Of a stretch of 64,000 nt of DNA, positions 41,401-55,757 are shown one piece after another. The translations under genes were made by a program, and so were the position numbers. Position 1 is the stretch's first letter. Each line of letters starts with the position of its first letter. Under the pieces are notes generated by a model that did not search any database, had not been told where the DNA came from, and saw only the letters and a list, made by a program, of their open reading frames with translations. The stretch is taken from the NCBI GenBank assembly GCA_007844125.1, contig CM017567.1:456011-520010 (forward strand), written 5' to 3'. The DNA is from Sinonovacula constricta. Taxonomy: Eukaryota > Mollusca > Bivalvia > Cardiida > Solecurtidae.

Positions 41401-42599
41401 CTAGATTCTTTGTGTAACATACTGTATTTCGAATTTCCCAACACTGTTCAGTATAAATCCATTTAGCGGATAGCTTATTTCATTTAGTTGTACCTCTACT
41501 GTTATCAATCGGTCAGAATTCGACAAGGTCTTATCAAAAAAGGGCATTCTAGCATTTTTCACATTTACAAAATTCTTTAATATCCTCCAACATTTGAATC
41601 CTTCACATCAGGTTCTAAGGAAATATTCAAGCTTTAAATCTATGGTGGACACTTGAATTCCACAGATCTTTTCGGGCAGACATAGTTTACTTGAATGACC
41701 TTCCATGTAAATTTGAATAAAAATATGGCTTTACCGATTTGATTCTTAGACATATGTCTGTATTAAGGTCCATCAATTTTCTATTCATTAAACCAAGTTT
41801 AGTGTTCAATAAATGTTCATATTTGAGTCTGCAGATATCACCAAACATGTTTGGACAATTAGCATGCAGATCCATCTTCACCAGTTCAGCCAAGTGTTTT
41901 TTTTGCTAGCGCCTAGAAACATTTTTCTCATAAATTTGTTTACTCCAATATTCGGCAGATCGCAAAAAATTAATAAATATTCACACCAGAAAACCGCCGT
42001 TTGTTTAATATACTCTTCACAGGCAAATTGTAGGCTCTGGACTTTATACTTTTCAGCCAGCTTCATCACAAAATGTATATAATCCATCGTTACAGGTTTG
42101 CCAATGTGTGCAAATAGGCAACAAAGAAATTCTACGATTGAGTCTAAACTCGTGTCTATCTCCAGTTGTTAGCCAGACCTTCTTAAACATTTTACTGAAG
42201 ACAGGTCAACAGGCGTATCAGACAACTTTTGAAACGTATATGTTGTAACCTCTACATTCAGCGATAAATCTTCTCTCCATGTTTGTTTCCTGAATGGGTG
42301 CTCGAATACCTGGTCTCGTTAGAGGTTATCTAGATGTTCCGTGTAATCCGCACCCATCTTTGATTTCTGCACTGCGTCAAGTGCTTTGTTTACTACTTCT
42401 CAAACATCCGAAAGATGTCTAGCTTTTGTCATTGTGCTTAGTTTGATGGTGGTTTCAATGTCAATTCCAGAGACTGGTGGTTTGGTATATTTTATAGCGT
42501 CTACTGAATTGTCGATGTCTACGTCGGTCAGATGATGCAATAGAGAAAAACTCTCTTTTAAGATTGTTGTCTTTTCATAACTAAGTTTCTTTGACACAT
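41401..42599 (-). pseudogene. Heavily decayed BTB/MATH-like gene (delta)
   Basis: Family signatures in the right order on the minus strand but in several frames. The tail at 42400-42597 (ILKESFSLLHHL and PPVSG) resembles the beta tail. HPFRKQTWREDLSLNVE is readable near 42250-42300, followed by frame breaks through the BTB core. VTMDYIHFVMKLAEKYKVQ lies at about 42030-42087. A BACK/linker part is at 41687-41893 (CPNMFGDICRLKYEHLL). The MATH end is near 41403-41530 (LSNSDRLITVEVQL, then NGFILNSVGKFEIQYV and a TAG at 41401-41403). The most diverged member here, probably the oldest dead copy; the tail suggests it is nearer to beta than to alpha. Confidence 0.75.
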
Positions 42600-42619
42600 T
42601 TCTATACTTTTACCCCCCA

Positions 42620-43390
42620 TTGTTATAATGGCATAATCTATGACAATAAAACTCGTTTACTTTTAGTATACAATTGGCCATATATCCAAAGACAATGCAT
42701 CACATAGTCATATAGTATATAACTTTCGCAAGCTCTATTGAATATTAAAAAAAAAAACTCTGTTTACACTGACACAGATAATTCATGTGTATATTCCGAT
42801 AATCTTGCATTCCCCATTAACCTAAACTTGGTGTTTCCAAGAATACGTTTATTTTTCCTAGATCTGTCTGCAGACTCGCATTATTGAATACTGTCCCTAT
42901 TGTACACTAGCTGTGTTGATGCTTTGTTGAAATATTACAAGACATATTATGTTTGTCCCATTTAAATGTATACAGATAACACGTTTTCTCTAAGTATAAC
43001 GCTACGTTAAGTCATATCTATGCAGACCCACATATCTGAGTATATGCCAAACTGTGGACATTTTAAGGTCTGTCCTGAATAAATGCTACTTGACACATTC
43101 GGGAGCCTACTGATAAAACAATTAACTGCCTGCCCGGAATAACATTTATTTGCCCATTTAAAACTGGCTTTACAACTTGCAAGACCCCAAATGGTCTGCG
43201 ATGTAATGTCTAGTATATGTGAAGAAGCAGAATCTAATAAGAAAGAGAAGTTATAAAGAGTTATTCTTAAAGTTACCATTATTTATCATGTCCAGCGAGT
43301 TAACTTTAGTGAACGTTTTTTGAAATCCATAAATAGATCTATCACACCACCAAGGGAAACAACGTAAAAAGTTAGACAGCTAATGCCTGC
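42620..43390. repeat. Flank segment shared with block B
   Basis: Resembles 19140-19830 and 52440-53080 on the same strand, with shared stretches such as CATCACATAGTCATA, CATATTATGTTTGTCC, CATTCGGGAGCCTA and AGAATCTAAT. Here it abuts the 5' end of delta; in block B it lies about 1.2 kb downstream of the beta stop. More diverged than the block B copies are from each other. Confidence 0.7.
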
Positions 43391-45952
43391 GATTATACAA
43401 ATCCCGTTTCTCGTACATCCGTTATTTCCTGTATATTATGACGTGTGTTTCTGTAAACAATCGAAATTGGGCAGTGTAAATGCAGCCTTGTATGTAAGTG
43501 AAAGTGTACAAAACATGGTCATAATTACGTTCGTGGTAAATCAAGTGTACAACGCATTGGATTGCAGGCAATGCAAGTCTTTCGCTGCAAAACCACACCT
43601 TCTTAAAATAAAGATAATACATTGGGACAAAAGTTACAAAACCCAATCATTATTATCCGATTACAGAAACGTTTTAATTAAACATGCAGTTTTATATGAT
43701 CGCATTTTTTACTAAAATTAGGTCGAAAATAAATGCTTGTAAGTGCTACCGGACGCAACAATTCACAAAAGTCAAAATTAACTCCCACTTATATGTTTTG
43801 TCAGGACTACTACATTGTGATCTGAATCCAGAGCTAAATTCTTTTCCGAAGCGTGCGGTCACTTTAGGTTGTGATGTCGAGATAATAAACATAAACCGTT
43901 TCGTACATAACCTGGCACAAGTCAGCGAGGCCGAACAAATATCTTAGGCTAGTATATGTATAGACAATGGAATATATTCTACAAGTTGTAATACCATTCC
44001 CTTCCCGGTTTAAAACTATCCTCTAGTCACTGAGTAATATTCTACGCAGGATTGTTCATTCATAAATTTACAGTTCATGTATATCTACATAACTCATAAT
44101 AGTTACTTGAACATCTAGTTAACACCGTTTACAGTACTAACTTTAACATTTGAAACATACCTCGATACAAGTGATTTAGCCTTCTTCTACATACATATTT
44201 GTCTCTGTACTCACACTTCTTTAACCAGGCATTAATTGGCCGCTGGAATTAATTCAACCAAAGTCTTGGGGAATATACGTTGTCTGTCATATACTACTTC
44301 ATAGCACAGTTTTACTTCTTACTCATACATATTCACAATTAGGGTATTGATTAAATAATACTTTGTAATTTAAAAACAGGCGTGTTGATTACACATTTTC
44401 AGATGCGGCTATGTTGGATCTCTAGATTGTTGTTTAGTGATAAGTCAATGTATGCATTATCTTATGTCAACTAATAAAGTGGTTAATGTAATAAATTACA
44501 TAATAATTCACCAAACCCCGGTATACATATCACAATTCTTTACGTAAATTGAACATATATAAACAATATCCTCGGACTGTGACATGTATACACCAGCTTG
44601 ATTAAGATGACAATGTGATATTAGTCAATATATATACCCAATTATAGGTCACACACTATGTTGCCATCAGATTTGATACACGTTGTCATCAGATGTCATC
44701 AGAAGGCTCAGAATTTGAATAGATATAACCTACGTCTAGCGAGTGTGGTCTTTGTGACAAAAAGGTTAGATTTTCATGTTTTAACATATTTTTAATTGGT
44801 CAATACATGATTCTTATTAAATGTCACAGTGAATAACTAAGTTATCAATATTGAGCCGATAGTCTACACTTTATACAAAATCGTTTATATCTTACAAATA
44901 AGACAATGATAAACGGTGCGTTTTTAGACGTCACCATGGCAATCGTTTTGCATGTTTAATGAACATGCTTATCCTTTAAATACATCATGTATAGTAACAA
45001 GTGTAAAAACGTATAAAACTAAACCAAGCTATAGTCGTAAAACAACGTGCTTATCCATTTCTTGCTAAATGTAATCAAAAACCCATTCTGCTATATGCTA
45101 ACTTTTATGCCTTTGAGTTTTTTGCACAAGACGTATTGATGAAGTAATGTGTTCATAGTTTCGCTTCACGTGCTTCATATATAATATACTGGTTATTTCA
45201 ATTAAAAAATAACCAATTTTATTTTGTGCTTTGTTTAATTTTGTTATAGGTGAGGTAATTAGTATCAGTAGCATATCGTCTTGATAAAAGAATTATCTCT
45301 TCAAATTATGAAGTGGGTACGATAAGAAACAAGCTGGATGATGGAAAAATGTGTTGCCACCCGCCAACCTTATCAAAAGTTTATTATTCGGACAATTGTT
45401 TCTGATTACGCAACACTTGTTAACCTTGAATGATAATTCTGTAATGTGATATTAACTTTATAATCTGTTGCGGATGGTGTGTTTCTACATTTTTAAATAT
45501 AGGTGTAAGACTATTCTATCTATCTCTGTATATAGATGCGCCAGTCAGATCTTTTAGCGTACGCGGCAAAACATTGTATATAACTTTACAATATACATGT
45601 AAGGATACATAATATTTCAGCCATGTGAAGGCAAATATGTGTTGATAAGTTAAACTGCACATGCTTAGTTTGAAAGCAGATGTTACTTATCATCCGATCT
45701 GACCGGGTACACAATATCACATACTACGCATACTATGCATACTCTTCAAATCTCTCTTAATCTCTGTAAGAAGATATAAATAAGTGCTTCAGTTTTTTAT
45801 TAACTTATTTAAAGAAGAGGATATAAATTAAATAAAAGAAGTCAACATCATTAACTATTAACATTTTATCAATGTATTTATTATAGTTGTGGTTCTCATA
45901 GAACATTTTTTACATTAATGTTATGTGCATTACCAAAAAATACCAAAGGATG

Positions 45953-46047
<95 letters not shown>

Positions 46048-46439
46048 CATTAAAAAGTTACCGTGTATTTATCTGTTTATTCTTCTTGATGCTACTACTT
46101 GATAAAATCGGGTCTGTTTACTTAATAAACAGGAGAATAGTTGTATATGCGGGAAAGAAGGATGCACATTCTGTCAGAATAGTGATATGTATAACTGTCT
46201 TCTGTATAGTTTTACCGTCGCACGGTTTTCATTCAAGAAACTGAATAAACAAAGTCGAGACATGCGTATTCAAGTAGTATGTAACACATTATTATCTTAA
46301 CGTTTTACTTTAATATCGGGATTTTTTGTAACATTATTATAAAATATGACAATCTCATTGTATCTGTTTTAACACCCGATGCAGGTGTAACTGTTAGTTT
46401 TCTCACTTCGAGGGGAAATTATTATTTACACTGTTTGTT
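43391..46439. other. Single-copy gene-less stretch
   Basis: The longest frames are at 43383-43715 (110 residues) and 43684-43947 (87 residues), overlapping, with no domain I recognise and no supporting splice or duplication evidence. The rest is AT-rich with the (TA)n array near the right end. Confidence 0.55.
45954..46046. repeat. (TA)n microsatellite 4
   Basis: About 92 bases of perfect AT, about 400 bases left of the partial duplication boundary. Confidence 0.95.
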
Positions 46440-47690
46440 TCATAGACAGACTTTCAGAAGGTGCGAGGTTGTAGCGCTCCTCACACCAGATTTAAGCACC
46501 CCAGTCGTTCCTTTTGCCGACTGACCGCTCCAAAGCGGTAACTGTTAGGTGTTTTTTTTCGTGTGTTATTTCTCGTCTCTGTGTTTTTATCACATTTACA
46601 TTTACCTTGATTGCTTTTGTCAAAGGTAGTTTAGATTTAAATACCTGTGGAAATTTTGATAGGACCTTATCTTTTTTACCTATTTATATTATAATTAATG
46701 CTGAAGTGACTTTGTCTCCTGTGATAATGCAACAGGGACCTCAACACAAGGGACGCTATGAATCTAAATGCCATAGATATTGCAAATTTAATGTTTACAT
46801 GTCTATAATAAATACTTCATATATGTCACTAGTATACATGACAAATTGACTTCCTCTTTGCAGTCAGATGGGTAATAAACAGGCCTAGATACTTTATTGG
46901 TATATGTCTGGTCGCATATATGTCGGAAAGAATGTGTATTTACATATTTAATGTCAAAAATGATTAATTATGCTTAATTTAATTGTTATGGAAATTGTCA
47001 CTTGATAAAAAAGATCAGGAAGAATGGATGATTTTTACTATTTTTATATTCAGTTAAAACACATATTGCTAAGATTACACTATGTAATACGATTATTTAA
47101 AATTAACATTTTTTAATGAATCTGAAGTTATCTACTGATGATGTAAATGTTACAACTGATAATGCTGACGCAGCTGGATATTAATTATGTATGTATATGT
47201 TCCTGTATATGCAATCTTAAAGTTGTATATTGATAAATATTTTATAATCGAATTCATTTATATTCTAAGTAACATCCATTCATATTGTAAACCCTTATTC
47301 CGCTTTCAAAGGATGTAAAGGCTAAGAACCCAAACACCCGAATTTAAAAGGGAAACAACAACAAATAGTTTGCTAATACTACTGATGCCATCTTGTATAT
47401 AATCGATATTAGTAGACTTTAAATGTCTTTGTATTGCGCCGACTAACAGAAGCGTCTTAAACGTATTCAAGCATTTTACACAGAGGTCAGATATTCGTAA
47501 TGTAATCATATTCGATATTCAAGCAAAATGTTTAATAGTAAAAAAAACTTCTCACGTCACAATGATGTATAGGTGCTTACGTATAAACATAGCGTGCTTT
47601 ATATAAAGAAAGATGTTGATTGGAAGTTGGATCCGCACAAAATAAACCATAAAGTCTTCATAAAGACATATAAATACTTACACTTGTTAT
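46440..47690. repeat. Partial third copy of the right part of the duplication unit
   Basis: 47320-47680 matches 13860-14200 and 28245-28600 (shared CACCCGAATT and later GCACAGAGGT stretches). 46440-47330 resembles 27600-28240 of unit 2, including the dispersed repeat with GACCG and GCGGTAACTGT. The match stops near 47690; about 400 unmatched bases follow before block B begins at 48095. No gene seen. Confidence 0.65.
46450..46560 (+). repeat. Unclassified dispersed repeat, copy 2
   Basis: Shares GTGCGAGGTT, TTTAAGCACCCCAGTCG, GCCGACTGACCGCTCC and GCGGTAACTGTTAGG with 27615-27735, followed by a T-run. Part of the wider similarity between 46440-47330 and 27600-28240. Confidence 0.6.
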
Positions 47691-50149
47691 TGTATTTACT
47701 TGAACTGGTTTATTGACTGGCAGGCATATTAAACGGCACTATAACACAAATTTATAAACAAACTGCTATGATTGATGGTTTTTAATTAATTCAAATAACA
47801 TTAGCGTACACTAACCGCGTTGATGCAACATTATGATATAAATCTACTAAATATTCACCGCTATTTGTGTTTTGCTATATCTTTAGGAATTTGACAATGT
47901 AATAAATGCTATATTTTATTTATATTTATATATTTGGTAATAATGTCGCAACGTTTTTCAATGTAACTAGTATCTTTTTATAATGTATTACAATTAAGCT
48001 TATAAACGAATACTATTTTACACAACTGCGATGAAATACCTGCATAAAACACATGTTTTCGATAATGGTTCTCTTCTATACTTTTTATTCAATCAGCATG
48101 AGTTATTGACCGTATGCATCTAGTATTTATTGCCATAACCGCATCTGCAATAAGGGTGGAGATTTAATTGTACAAACATTTAACCAATCAAAACAAAAGA
48201 CATACTTTACTCAAAATAATTATTCACAATAGTGCTTAGCGGAACAATTATAACGCTATAGATATGTAAGGTAGATCGCTTTTTTACAAGGTGTATGGAA
48301 GATAATGTGAAGTATAATTAACTTTATTACAATATTTATGAAACTAGTGAATAGTATTTAAATAACCATTGATAAATAAAAATATTTTACCGCTTTTACC
48401 TTTATGATAATTATAGTGAACAGTAGTGTAACATATGCGTAGCACTCAGCTGCGCCAATAATGTATATAATTACACCGATGTTGATGGGGCTTGGTCTCA
48501 CTCAGATGTTGCACGTTAACCTAAGGTCCAACTGGCATTTCAAACCTTACTAATTTAGACAATGCAACAAATTACAAATATGATGTTCAGAAACATTCTA
48601 CTGAATTATATTTTTATAAGACACTACTAAGGGATATGTGAAATTAGTTAATATATTACATAGGCTTGAACGATAAACTCAGGACCGGATACTTATTATG
48701 GAATTATCGACTTACAAAATTAAAAATATTCACGTTTCAAACTTGAAAATCTAAAAGTGTACCAATATTATTGTAGATTTTTGTTTTCCTCTAAAATGCA
48801 GATGTGGTATTAAATGTGTATATAAAACAATATCCAGAAATATAAAATGAGTGTCATGAAACCAATAGCCGAATCATCCACTTATCCTTAACCTAATACA
48901 CTTGAATCGTATTAAAACAGGTCCCGTGCACCCATACGCACACTTAACACACAATATGCATAAGATATTGTCCTTTCTATAAGTGTCTTATTCAAATGCA
49001 TTTTACAGCAATTGTTCATTATTAAATGATGCTTTAAACGGAGGTTCTTTGTAATAAGTAAAGCATTAACCTTAATTTAGAATTTAATACACACTCCAGA
49101 TGCAAGTTAAAAAGACTATACGAGAAAGTCCTATGGGCATTGCAGCATAGACTAACATTTCAAAACATGTATTTCGTGAGCCAGTGAATCTATTTATAGA
49201 TTTTCCAAAACTCAGGGAGGACTTATACACGGAAACGATACAATCATACTTTAACGTTGTGTGGAACTCTCGCTACTTTCACATTCACAATTGAGATAAC
49301 CTTTTGCATATAAAAAACCTAAATATAAGTTCTACGTATACTGTAATTGATAGTGTACTTTACTTAAGGTGAAATTCGATAACTATGTTAATGTAGTCTC
49401 GCTTGATTTACGAATTTGAGCCGTCCGTTGTCCATTCAATATGCCAACTGAAAAGGTTGTTGTGAACGGTTGATATATTAAACAAAAAATTAATAAAGGA
49501 TGATACTGATTCTGAAGACTTGGTTTATGTAGGAGAAACAACTGTTTACATACTACCTGGTGAGGAATTAGTTATAAACAGAGGAACCTTAAACATTGAT
49601 CAATCATCAGAAGTTTGTAGCTCTAGATAATTCCAATTCTTCCTGTTAGCATTAAACAACGGCTCGACTGTATATAGTGTATTTTGATGTACACATATGT
49701 TTTGGTATGTACGCAGTTGGCTAACTTGGTTTACACCCCCTCCGTCGAGTTCGTACGGTGTTTTTCTTTTAAACGAGGAACATTATATGCGTCTGCATTC
49801 AGCATTTTCGTTTTTCACGTGTATGCACCGAGAAAGATTTTTTCGACATTGGTAACAGTGACTACGTAATAAACTGCCTTCACATTAAGAAACGTGTAAA
49901 AGTGAAAGCCCATCAGAAACTAACAAAAAGATGAATATCGCATTATTACATATTGTCTAGCAGTTTGGGTTATTGCGTGTGTAAATGTGTAGTCGTCCGT
50001 ACATTCGTGTAATTCATGATGAATTTGTGAGAGGTGTTTAACTATCTTAATCCTCGTTACTGTAAAGTCTATAAACCTACTGTACCATCAACAAATTGTA
50101 TATGTTCGCAAATCTAATATATCGGAGGTAGACACTAATTACAGTTATC

Positions 50150-51433
50150 ATTTGCGATTCTGAAAAGGAAAACAAGTGGCATAAGTTTATTTTCCGAGCT
50201 AGTACTTGAGACCGACCTGGCAGAGGATTACGCCGATTGTGTAGATTATGAAGATTTATCAGTTCCAGGAAGTGACAGACATATCGAACATCGTCAACAC
50301 ATGAATGCAAAAGATGGCCAATCCACAAATGCGACTGAAATGGCTCTCCGTGACGACTGTACTAAGCGAGAAAAGGCCGATGAGCATGACGAGGAAACCG
50401 AGCCGACCCCTGAAAGGGAAAATGATTTCGACCATTCTTTCAGTAAACGTACTTGGAGAGAAGATTTAACTTAAACTGGAGAGGGAAAGTGTTTATACGT
50501 TAACAAGTATGTATTATATGGATGATCACCAGTCTTAAGTAAAATGTTGGAACGCGGACAGGTTAAAACACTGGAGATACAAAACACGACCTTCCAAGGT
50601 AGAATTCCTCTGCTGCATCTACCTACACATTTTTAATCCTGTAACGGTGTCGAATATTTATTCAGTGATAAAATTGGCTGTTAAGTATCAAGTCCAGCTC
50701 CTTATCTCTGAGATAAAGCATCTTATTAAAGATAAAGCAGTAGCAACGACAAAATGTGCTGATCTGCTGACCTTTCTTTTGGTTTGCCAGCATTTTGAAC
50801 TCAGTCACTTAAAAAAAATGTTTACAGGCACTTGATGATAAAAGCCTCACTGAACTGGGTGAAGTAGAGGTGGATACTGACGATCGTCATGCAAACATGG
50901 CCTACAACATTTATAAACTCAAAGCTGAAAGATACTGCAGCGAAAATAAAGAACTTGTAACGACTTGTTAACAGCTGGAAATGGAAAAAAAATATTTCAA
51001 GATACTGTATCTATTTTTGCTGGATGATAATTCATTTGCCAACAAGGAAAATGCAATATCGGCCCTTGGAGGTGATTTGAACACATTTCGGGTTACTTTT
51101 GCGAATTTTAATAGGTTATCTTAAAAAAAATCTACGATAAACCCAGTAATGTTGAAAGCATAAATTTCAAAAGTGAGTATTATAATAACGCTGTTCTTGT
51201 ATTTAAATTCAAGGCGACATGTCGTTCAATTATCAGCGTCCAGATATATTTTTAAAATGTTGTGAACAGTGATGTTAGTCAAGTAGTTTCGTTTTTCAAA
51301 GGTCTGAATACGGGTGGTCGAGGACTACAAGCAATTTGTCAGACATCTCTGTCTGAACTTCAAGAACCAAGAAATGGGTTCTTAAAAGATGGGAATCGGA
51401 GAAATTGTAATACAATATATTTCAAAAGATTGA
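50150..51433 (+). pseudogene. Broken copy of the beta BTB/MATH-like gene (beta2)
   Basis: Aligns along its full length with beta1, flanks included, but is dead. The start codon is ATT instead of ATG (50150-50152). A deletion removes part of the acidic tail. In-frame stops appear at 50472-50474 (TAA inside the BTB strand after DLT) and at 50523-50525 (TGA in place of a Cys codon). A small deletion falls before the IEFL helix, a two-base loss in an A-run near 50810 shifts frame, and another TAA replaces a Lys codon near 50969. Two open stretches survive: 50647-50835 (BTB end plus BACK) and 51262-51456 (MATH end, with a late frameshift). The poly(A) signal is still present downstream. Confidence 0.9.
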
Positions 51434-51643
51434 TATTTTCTAAGACTCTAATGTAAAATAGTTCCTAAACAATAGCAATATTGTCGGTATATCAATAACG
51501 TTACAAAAAGCAAAGTGTAAAAGATGTTATCGAACTTAGTTTAAAGAACATAGGATTAGCTCTATTTCTTCTGGATTTCATTTACAAATGCACATCTTAC
51601 AATATGTGGTTAAGTACATAGTTTAGTATGCCGACTTTTGTTA

Positions 51644-51649
51644 AATAAA
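51644..51649 (+). promoter_or_regulatory. Relict poly(A) signal of beta2
   Basis: AATAAA in the position equivalent to the beta1 signal, with a similar GT-rich tail, retained although the coding frame is destroyed. Confidence 0.5.
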
Positions 51650-53174
51650 AATATTCGTGTCTGTATGATTTTATTACTTTCTATTTGAATGTCTCCAAGC
51701 CAGTTAGCACTTTAACATTATGCAAACAAATTGTTTGCGACTTCTACATTACAATGTCAGGCAATGCTATTTTGTGCACAACAATTCACAACAAGACGTT
51801 TGTGACAAAATTGATTGACTAAAATGTCGATTGGAACATCGCTGAACCAGATAGGATTAAATAAAAAATAAACTGAAAAGCACCAATCTCGAAGCCAATC
51901 TAATCATTATAATGTTTACCTGGAGGGTACAGAGTAACAATTACAGTGCATAATTACAATACATTTTCGCAGAAACTTAAAGACATTGGATGCTACAGAA
52001 AAAGCCGTGGGGTTCAAATTCCTAAAGTACAAACCTTTCTATTTGTGGGCTAATTTAATTCCTCACATGAACTTCCATGTTCCAGTGGCTATTATGTTTA
52101 CATCTGTAATTAGAAGCATTTATTTTATTTATTTTGTATAAGACATTATCTATAACTATTTAGCAAACCAAATGTGAGCTCTACTTTTCTTCATATTACC
52201 AGTAGCATGTATTATTTGATGTGTAACTGTCCGCTAATAAAATGTGTGTATAGTTACGTCTTATTAGGCCCAGAGGCTTTATATTGTTAATAAAAATATT
52301 ACATTGTAGTATATCGCAGAAAGGTTGTACCCATTCTTATAAGATTTTTAATTTGTATTTGACATTCCTTATCTGTATATTGTGAATGATTTTCATTAGA
52401 ATGTGTCGCACCTTGTTGTTACCATATACAAGTTAATAACGCTTACACTTACACAGATAAAATGTTTGACTATCTGCAGTCTTGCATTATTCTTCATAGT
52501 ATACACTACCTTTGTTAAAGCTTCCTTGATAAATTACAAGACGACATATTAAAACATATTATGTTTGTCCAAATTCAGACACGATTTTTTTTAAGATTAA
52601 ACCTTTTTCCTAAAAACCCTCCGTAAAGTCATAATGGCAATGTTCAACCACGTTATCACGTCAGACCTGCATAACTGAGTAAAAGCGAAATGAAGGACAT
52701 TTTCAGATCTGTCTTGAAAAAAAAGTAAGTATGCTATCAAAATTAATTGACATATTCGGGAGCTTTATTATAAAACGGTTTACAAATGTTCCTCGGATGA
52801 TATGTATTTAATAATTAAATTATTAAGCATGATCTTTAAATATACCCCAGATGGTCTGCAATGTGGTGTCTAGTGTCGATGACCATGAATCAGAATCTAA
52901 TCAGAAAGAGAAAGTATAGAGAATTCTACTAAAGGTTTAACATTTACTTATCAAGTCCAGCAGTTTACCGCGGGTTAGATTTCTGTGAAATCTACAAATA
53001 TATGTTTCATACGACCAAGCGTGGGGTGTGGAAAAAAAAAACGTATAAGATAGACAACTAAAATGGTATTTTTTGCTGTAAGGCAAATCAGTTGGTCATC
53101 TTTTGCTTACAACAGAATCTTATTATGCTTGAAAACAGCCTTAAAATAAAACAAAAAGACCGGAAGTAAACTAT

Positions 53175-53265
53175 TAACGGGCACTGAGTTGGCAGAGCGT
53201 TGGCCTGTAGAGCGAGTGAAGGCTGACAGTTAGTACTCGGAATAATCAACACATACATTCTAAGT
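53175..53265 (+). mobile_element. Decayed tRNA-derived element, block B copy 2
   Basis: Same GTTGGCAGAGCGTTGGCCTG core as at 19992-20080, in the matching position. Confidence 0.4.
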
Positions 53266-53969
53266 GTGGCACACTGTCATTTATACTGAATATATTTATT
53301 ACTTAAACATGGACGCATACGACTCTTAATTATTAATTCGATGCTAGAGTTAATCAAGTAAAGCGTTCAGATCACACATTTAATCAAAAACATAACATTG
53401 GTTAACAGACTATACAAACACGTGTACTGTGTTCATAATATCACTGGAGAGGGGGTGGATATGGCTGTACTTAAGTATAGTTACACTGAAGATGGCTGTG
53501 GCAGAAGTCTCTATGTAGCTCTACAATCATTTGGTTTAAGGCATATTACATTTACGTTGGTACTCCACACTAAATTGCGGATTGTGGCTAAATCGTTAGT
53601 ACGATCCTCATAGTAAATGAAATGTTTGGCTAATCGAGGGCTACACACTTATGATAGATCTCAGGTATGCCTAAGTTCACAATCTTCTGATTACCAAAGT
53701 CCAATTTTCACGCTTCTGGCACTTACAGTTTATTCGACAAGGTGCACACAAGTATCACACAAAAAGGAATAGCGCTGGTTCTACTCAAGCTATGAGCACG
53801 GATGGCTGGCAGTTATTTTACTAGTGCCGCCACTAGTGCCCGTTTAGAATAAATTCTAAATAAATCCTAATCAAAAACATTACGGCGCCCCTGTAGTTTT
53901 TTAATTCAAATATAATGATTTTCATAACAATCCTAAGTGCCGAATAAGAACGTCAAAAAAGGAATTCAA

Positions 53970-54017
53970 ATGATGATGATGATTATGATGATGATTATGA
54001 TGATGATGATGATGATA
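53970..54017. repeat. (GAT)n microsatellite, block B copy 2
   Basis: Counterpart of 20700-20784, about half its length. Confidence 0.92.
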
Positions 54018-55642
54018 CATCACAGCACGGGATATTGAAAGGCAGTGTAGTCTTAGTAAAACCATTATCACTCGTATACCATTATATCTTATTACCTATT
54101 TTTATACGTTAGTGAGTTCATCCTATTGTTTCTGAAATTGCACTCTTTAAACTGTTTAAGTTTGTTCACTGTCCTTTCGATAACCGTAGTTAAAAAGATT
54201 TTGAAAAATATATGAACATACTTTCCAAAAATGCATGGGGTAGCTACATACCGTTTTATCAGAACGTTCCGACGTAAGATTTTCCTTACCCAAGCATTGC
54301 TATCATCTTTAACATAGATTATTGGACGTACAGGCATAATTGTGCATTACCTAAACTAATAAAATTCAATTCTCTTCAGCTAGAAGTTATTTTAATTCTT
54401 AGAAGTATGTTTAATGGATTTATAATGCAAAAAAAACAAAAAAACAAAACATGATTATATATAAATACTCATATTTAATATGATCAAATATCTGAATAAT
54501 TACAGTGCGGGAAGTACAACTCTTATAGTTTTCCTAAAATCTGTGTCGTTTTTCAGGTTGACGCAACACGATAAGGGCCGTTATGATTAATTCATTTAAC
54601 GACATCATAAAGAACAATACACAGTGGTATATCAATATAACAATGTTATACCATTTTTTCAGTTACGCCGGCAACGATGTAAATATTTTCACAAGATAAT
54701 ATGCTTTTGAAGAAAATTAAAAACAAAATCACTGTGTTTATTCCCTTTACTTTATTTAAAGTCATGCTAAGTTTATAAGCTATAACTACACACAAAGTTA
54801 AGTAAGCATTAGACAAATATATAAGCATACAAGTTAAACGAAACAGTGACAAAATAATGAGATGAGAAGACCACGAATGGAAAAGATGGACAGTGGATGT
54901 AAACATCAATCAAAATGAGAAATCCGACAGGTTTTTGCATCGACAATATAGTAAATATACTACTTGTCTTCTTTTGATTAGTTGAGATCAACATGTACAT
55001 GTATCATTTAAAGCAGTCCATTAAATAATATTGAGGGAATACATAGCATACTAAGGATATCATTTTCCATGATAGTATACAAACATAACGCACAAAATGT
55101 AAATATGTTTAACTCCATAACGCATTAAGAGCCTATAAGGATGAATTATAAATAGACTTTCTGAGACGCACAATGAACGTGCTTATCTTCATGTAGTTGA
55201 CGAAAGGGTTGGATTAAAGTAGTCTTGAAAGTAATCCTAGCCTGCAATCGACATATACTGCTATTATACTTATTTTTCATTTCCCACTAGGGTCTTTTTC
55301 CTTTAGTAAACGTTCAATCTAGACGAAGTTTAGTATATTCGATACTAACACACAAAGATACATTCAGAACTTTATCTTTTGTGGTTTTAAGCAATGGTTG
55401 TAATGAGAAATTAAAACTATCGTGGCTGTTTATAATTTTTCCTTAACCTAACTCAAGTATTTTCGATAGAGCAGTGAAAGGGTATGGTTACCTTAACGTA
55501 ATTCCTTCATTCCTTGCTGTTTTATATATTTTAACACCGCGCATATAAAATCATAAATTATCAATGTATCTATATGTGGAGGGCGGACAGTATATAATAT
55601 AATCCAGCGGAAATTATGTTGAATACTTTGCGGCATTATATG

Positions 55643-55757
<115 letters not shown>

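Larger units (their letters stand above)
48095..54778. repeat. Segmental duplication block B, copy 2 (carries dead beta2)
   Basis: Matches 14540-21530 along its length with many substitutions and indels, including in the beta gene. Ends exactly where block A copy 3 begins, preserving the B-then-A order of the other unit. Confidence 0.85.

Noticed and set aside
43383..43947. Two overlapping frames of 110 and 87 residues
   Set aside because: No recognisable domain, unusual composition for a protein, overlap in different frames and no conserved copy; treated as chance.
46514..46849. 111-residue plus-strand frame
   Set aside because: It begins inside the dispersed repeat and has no conserved counterpart frame at 27700-28030, so chance.
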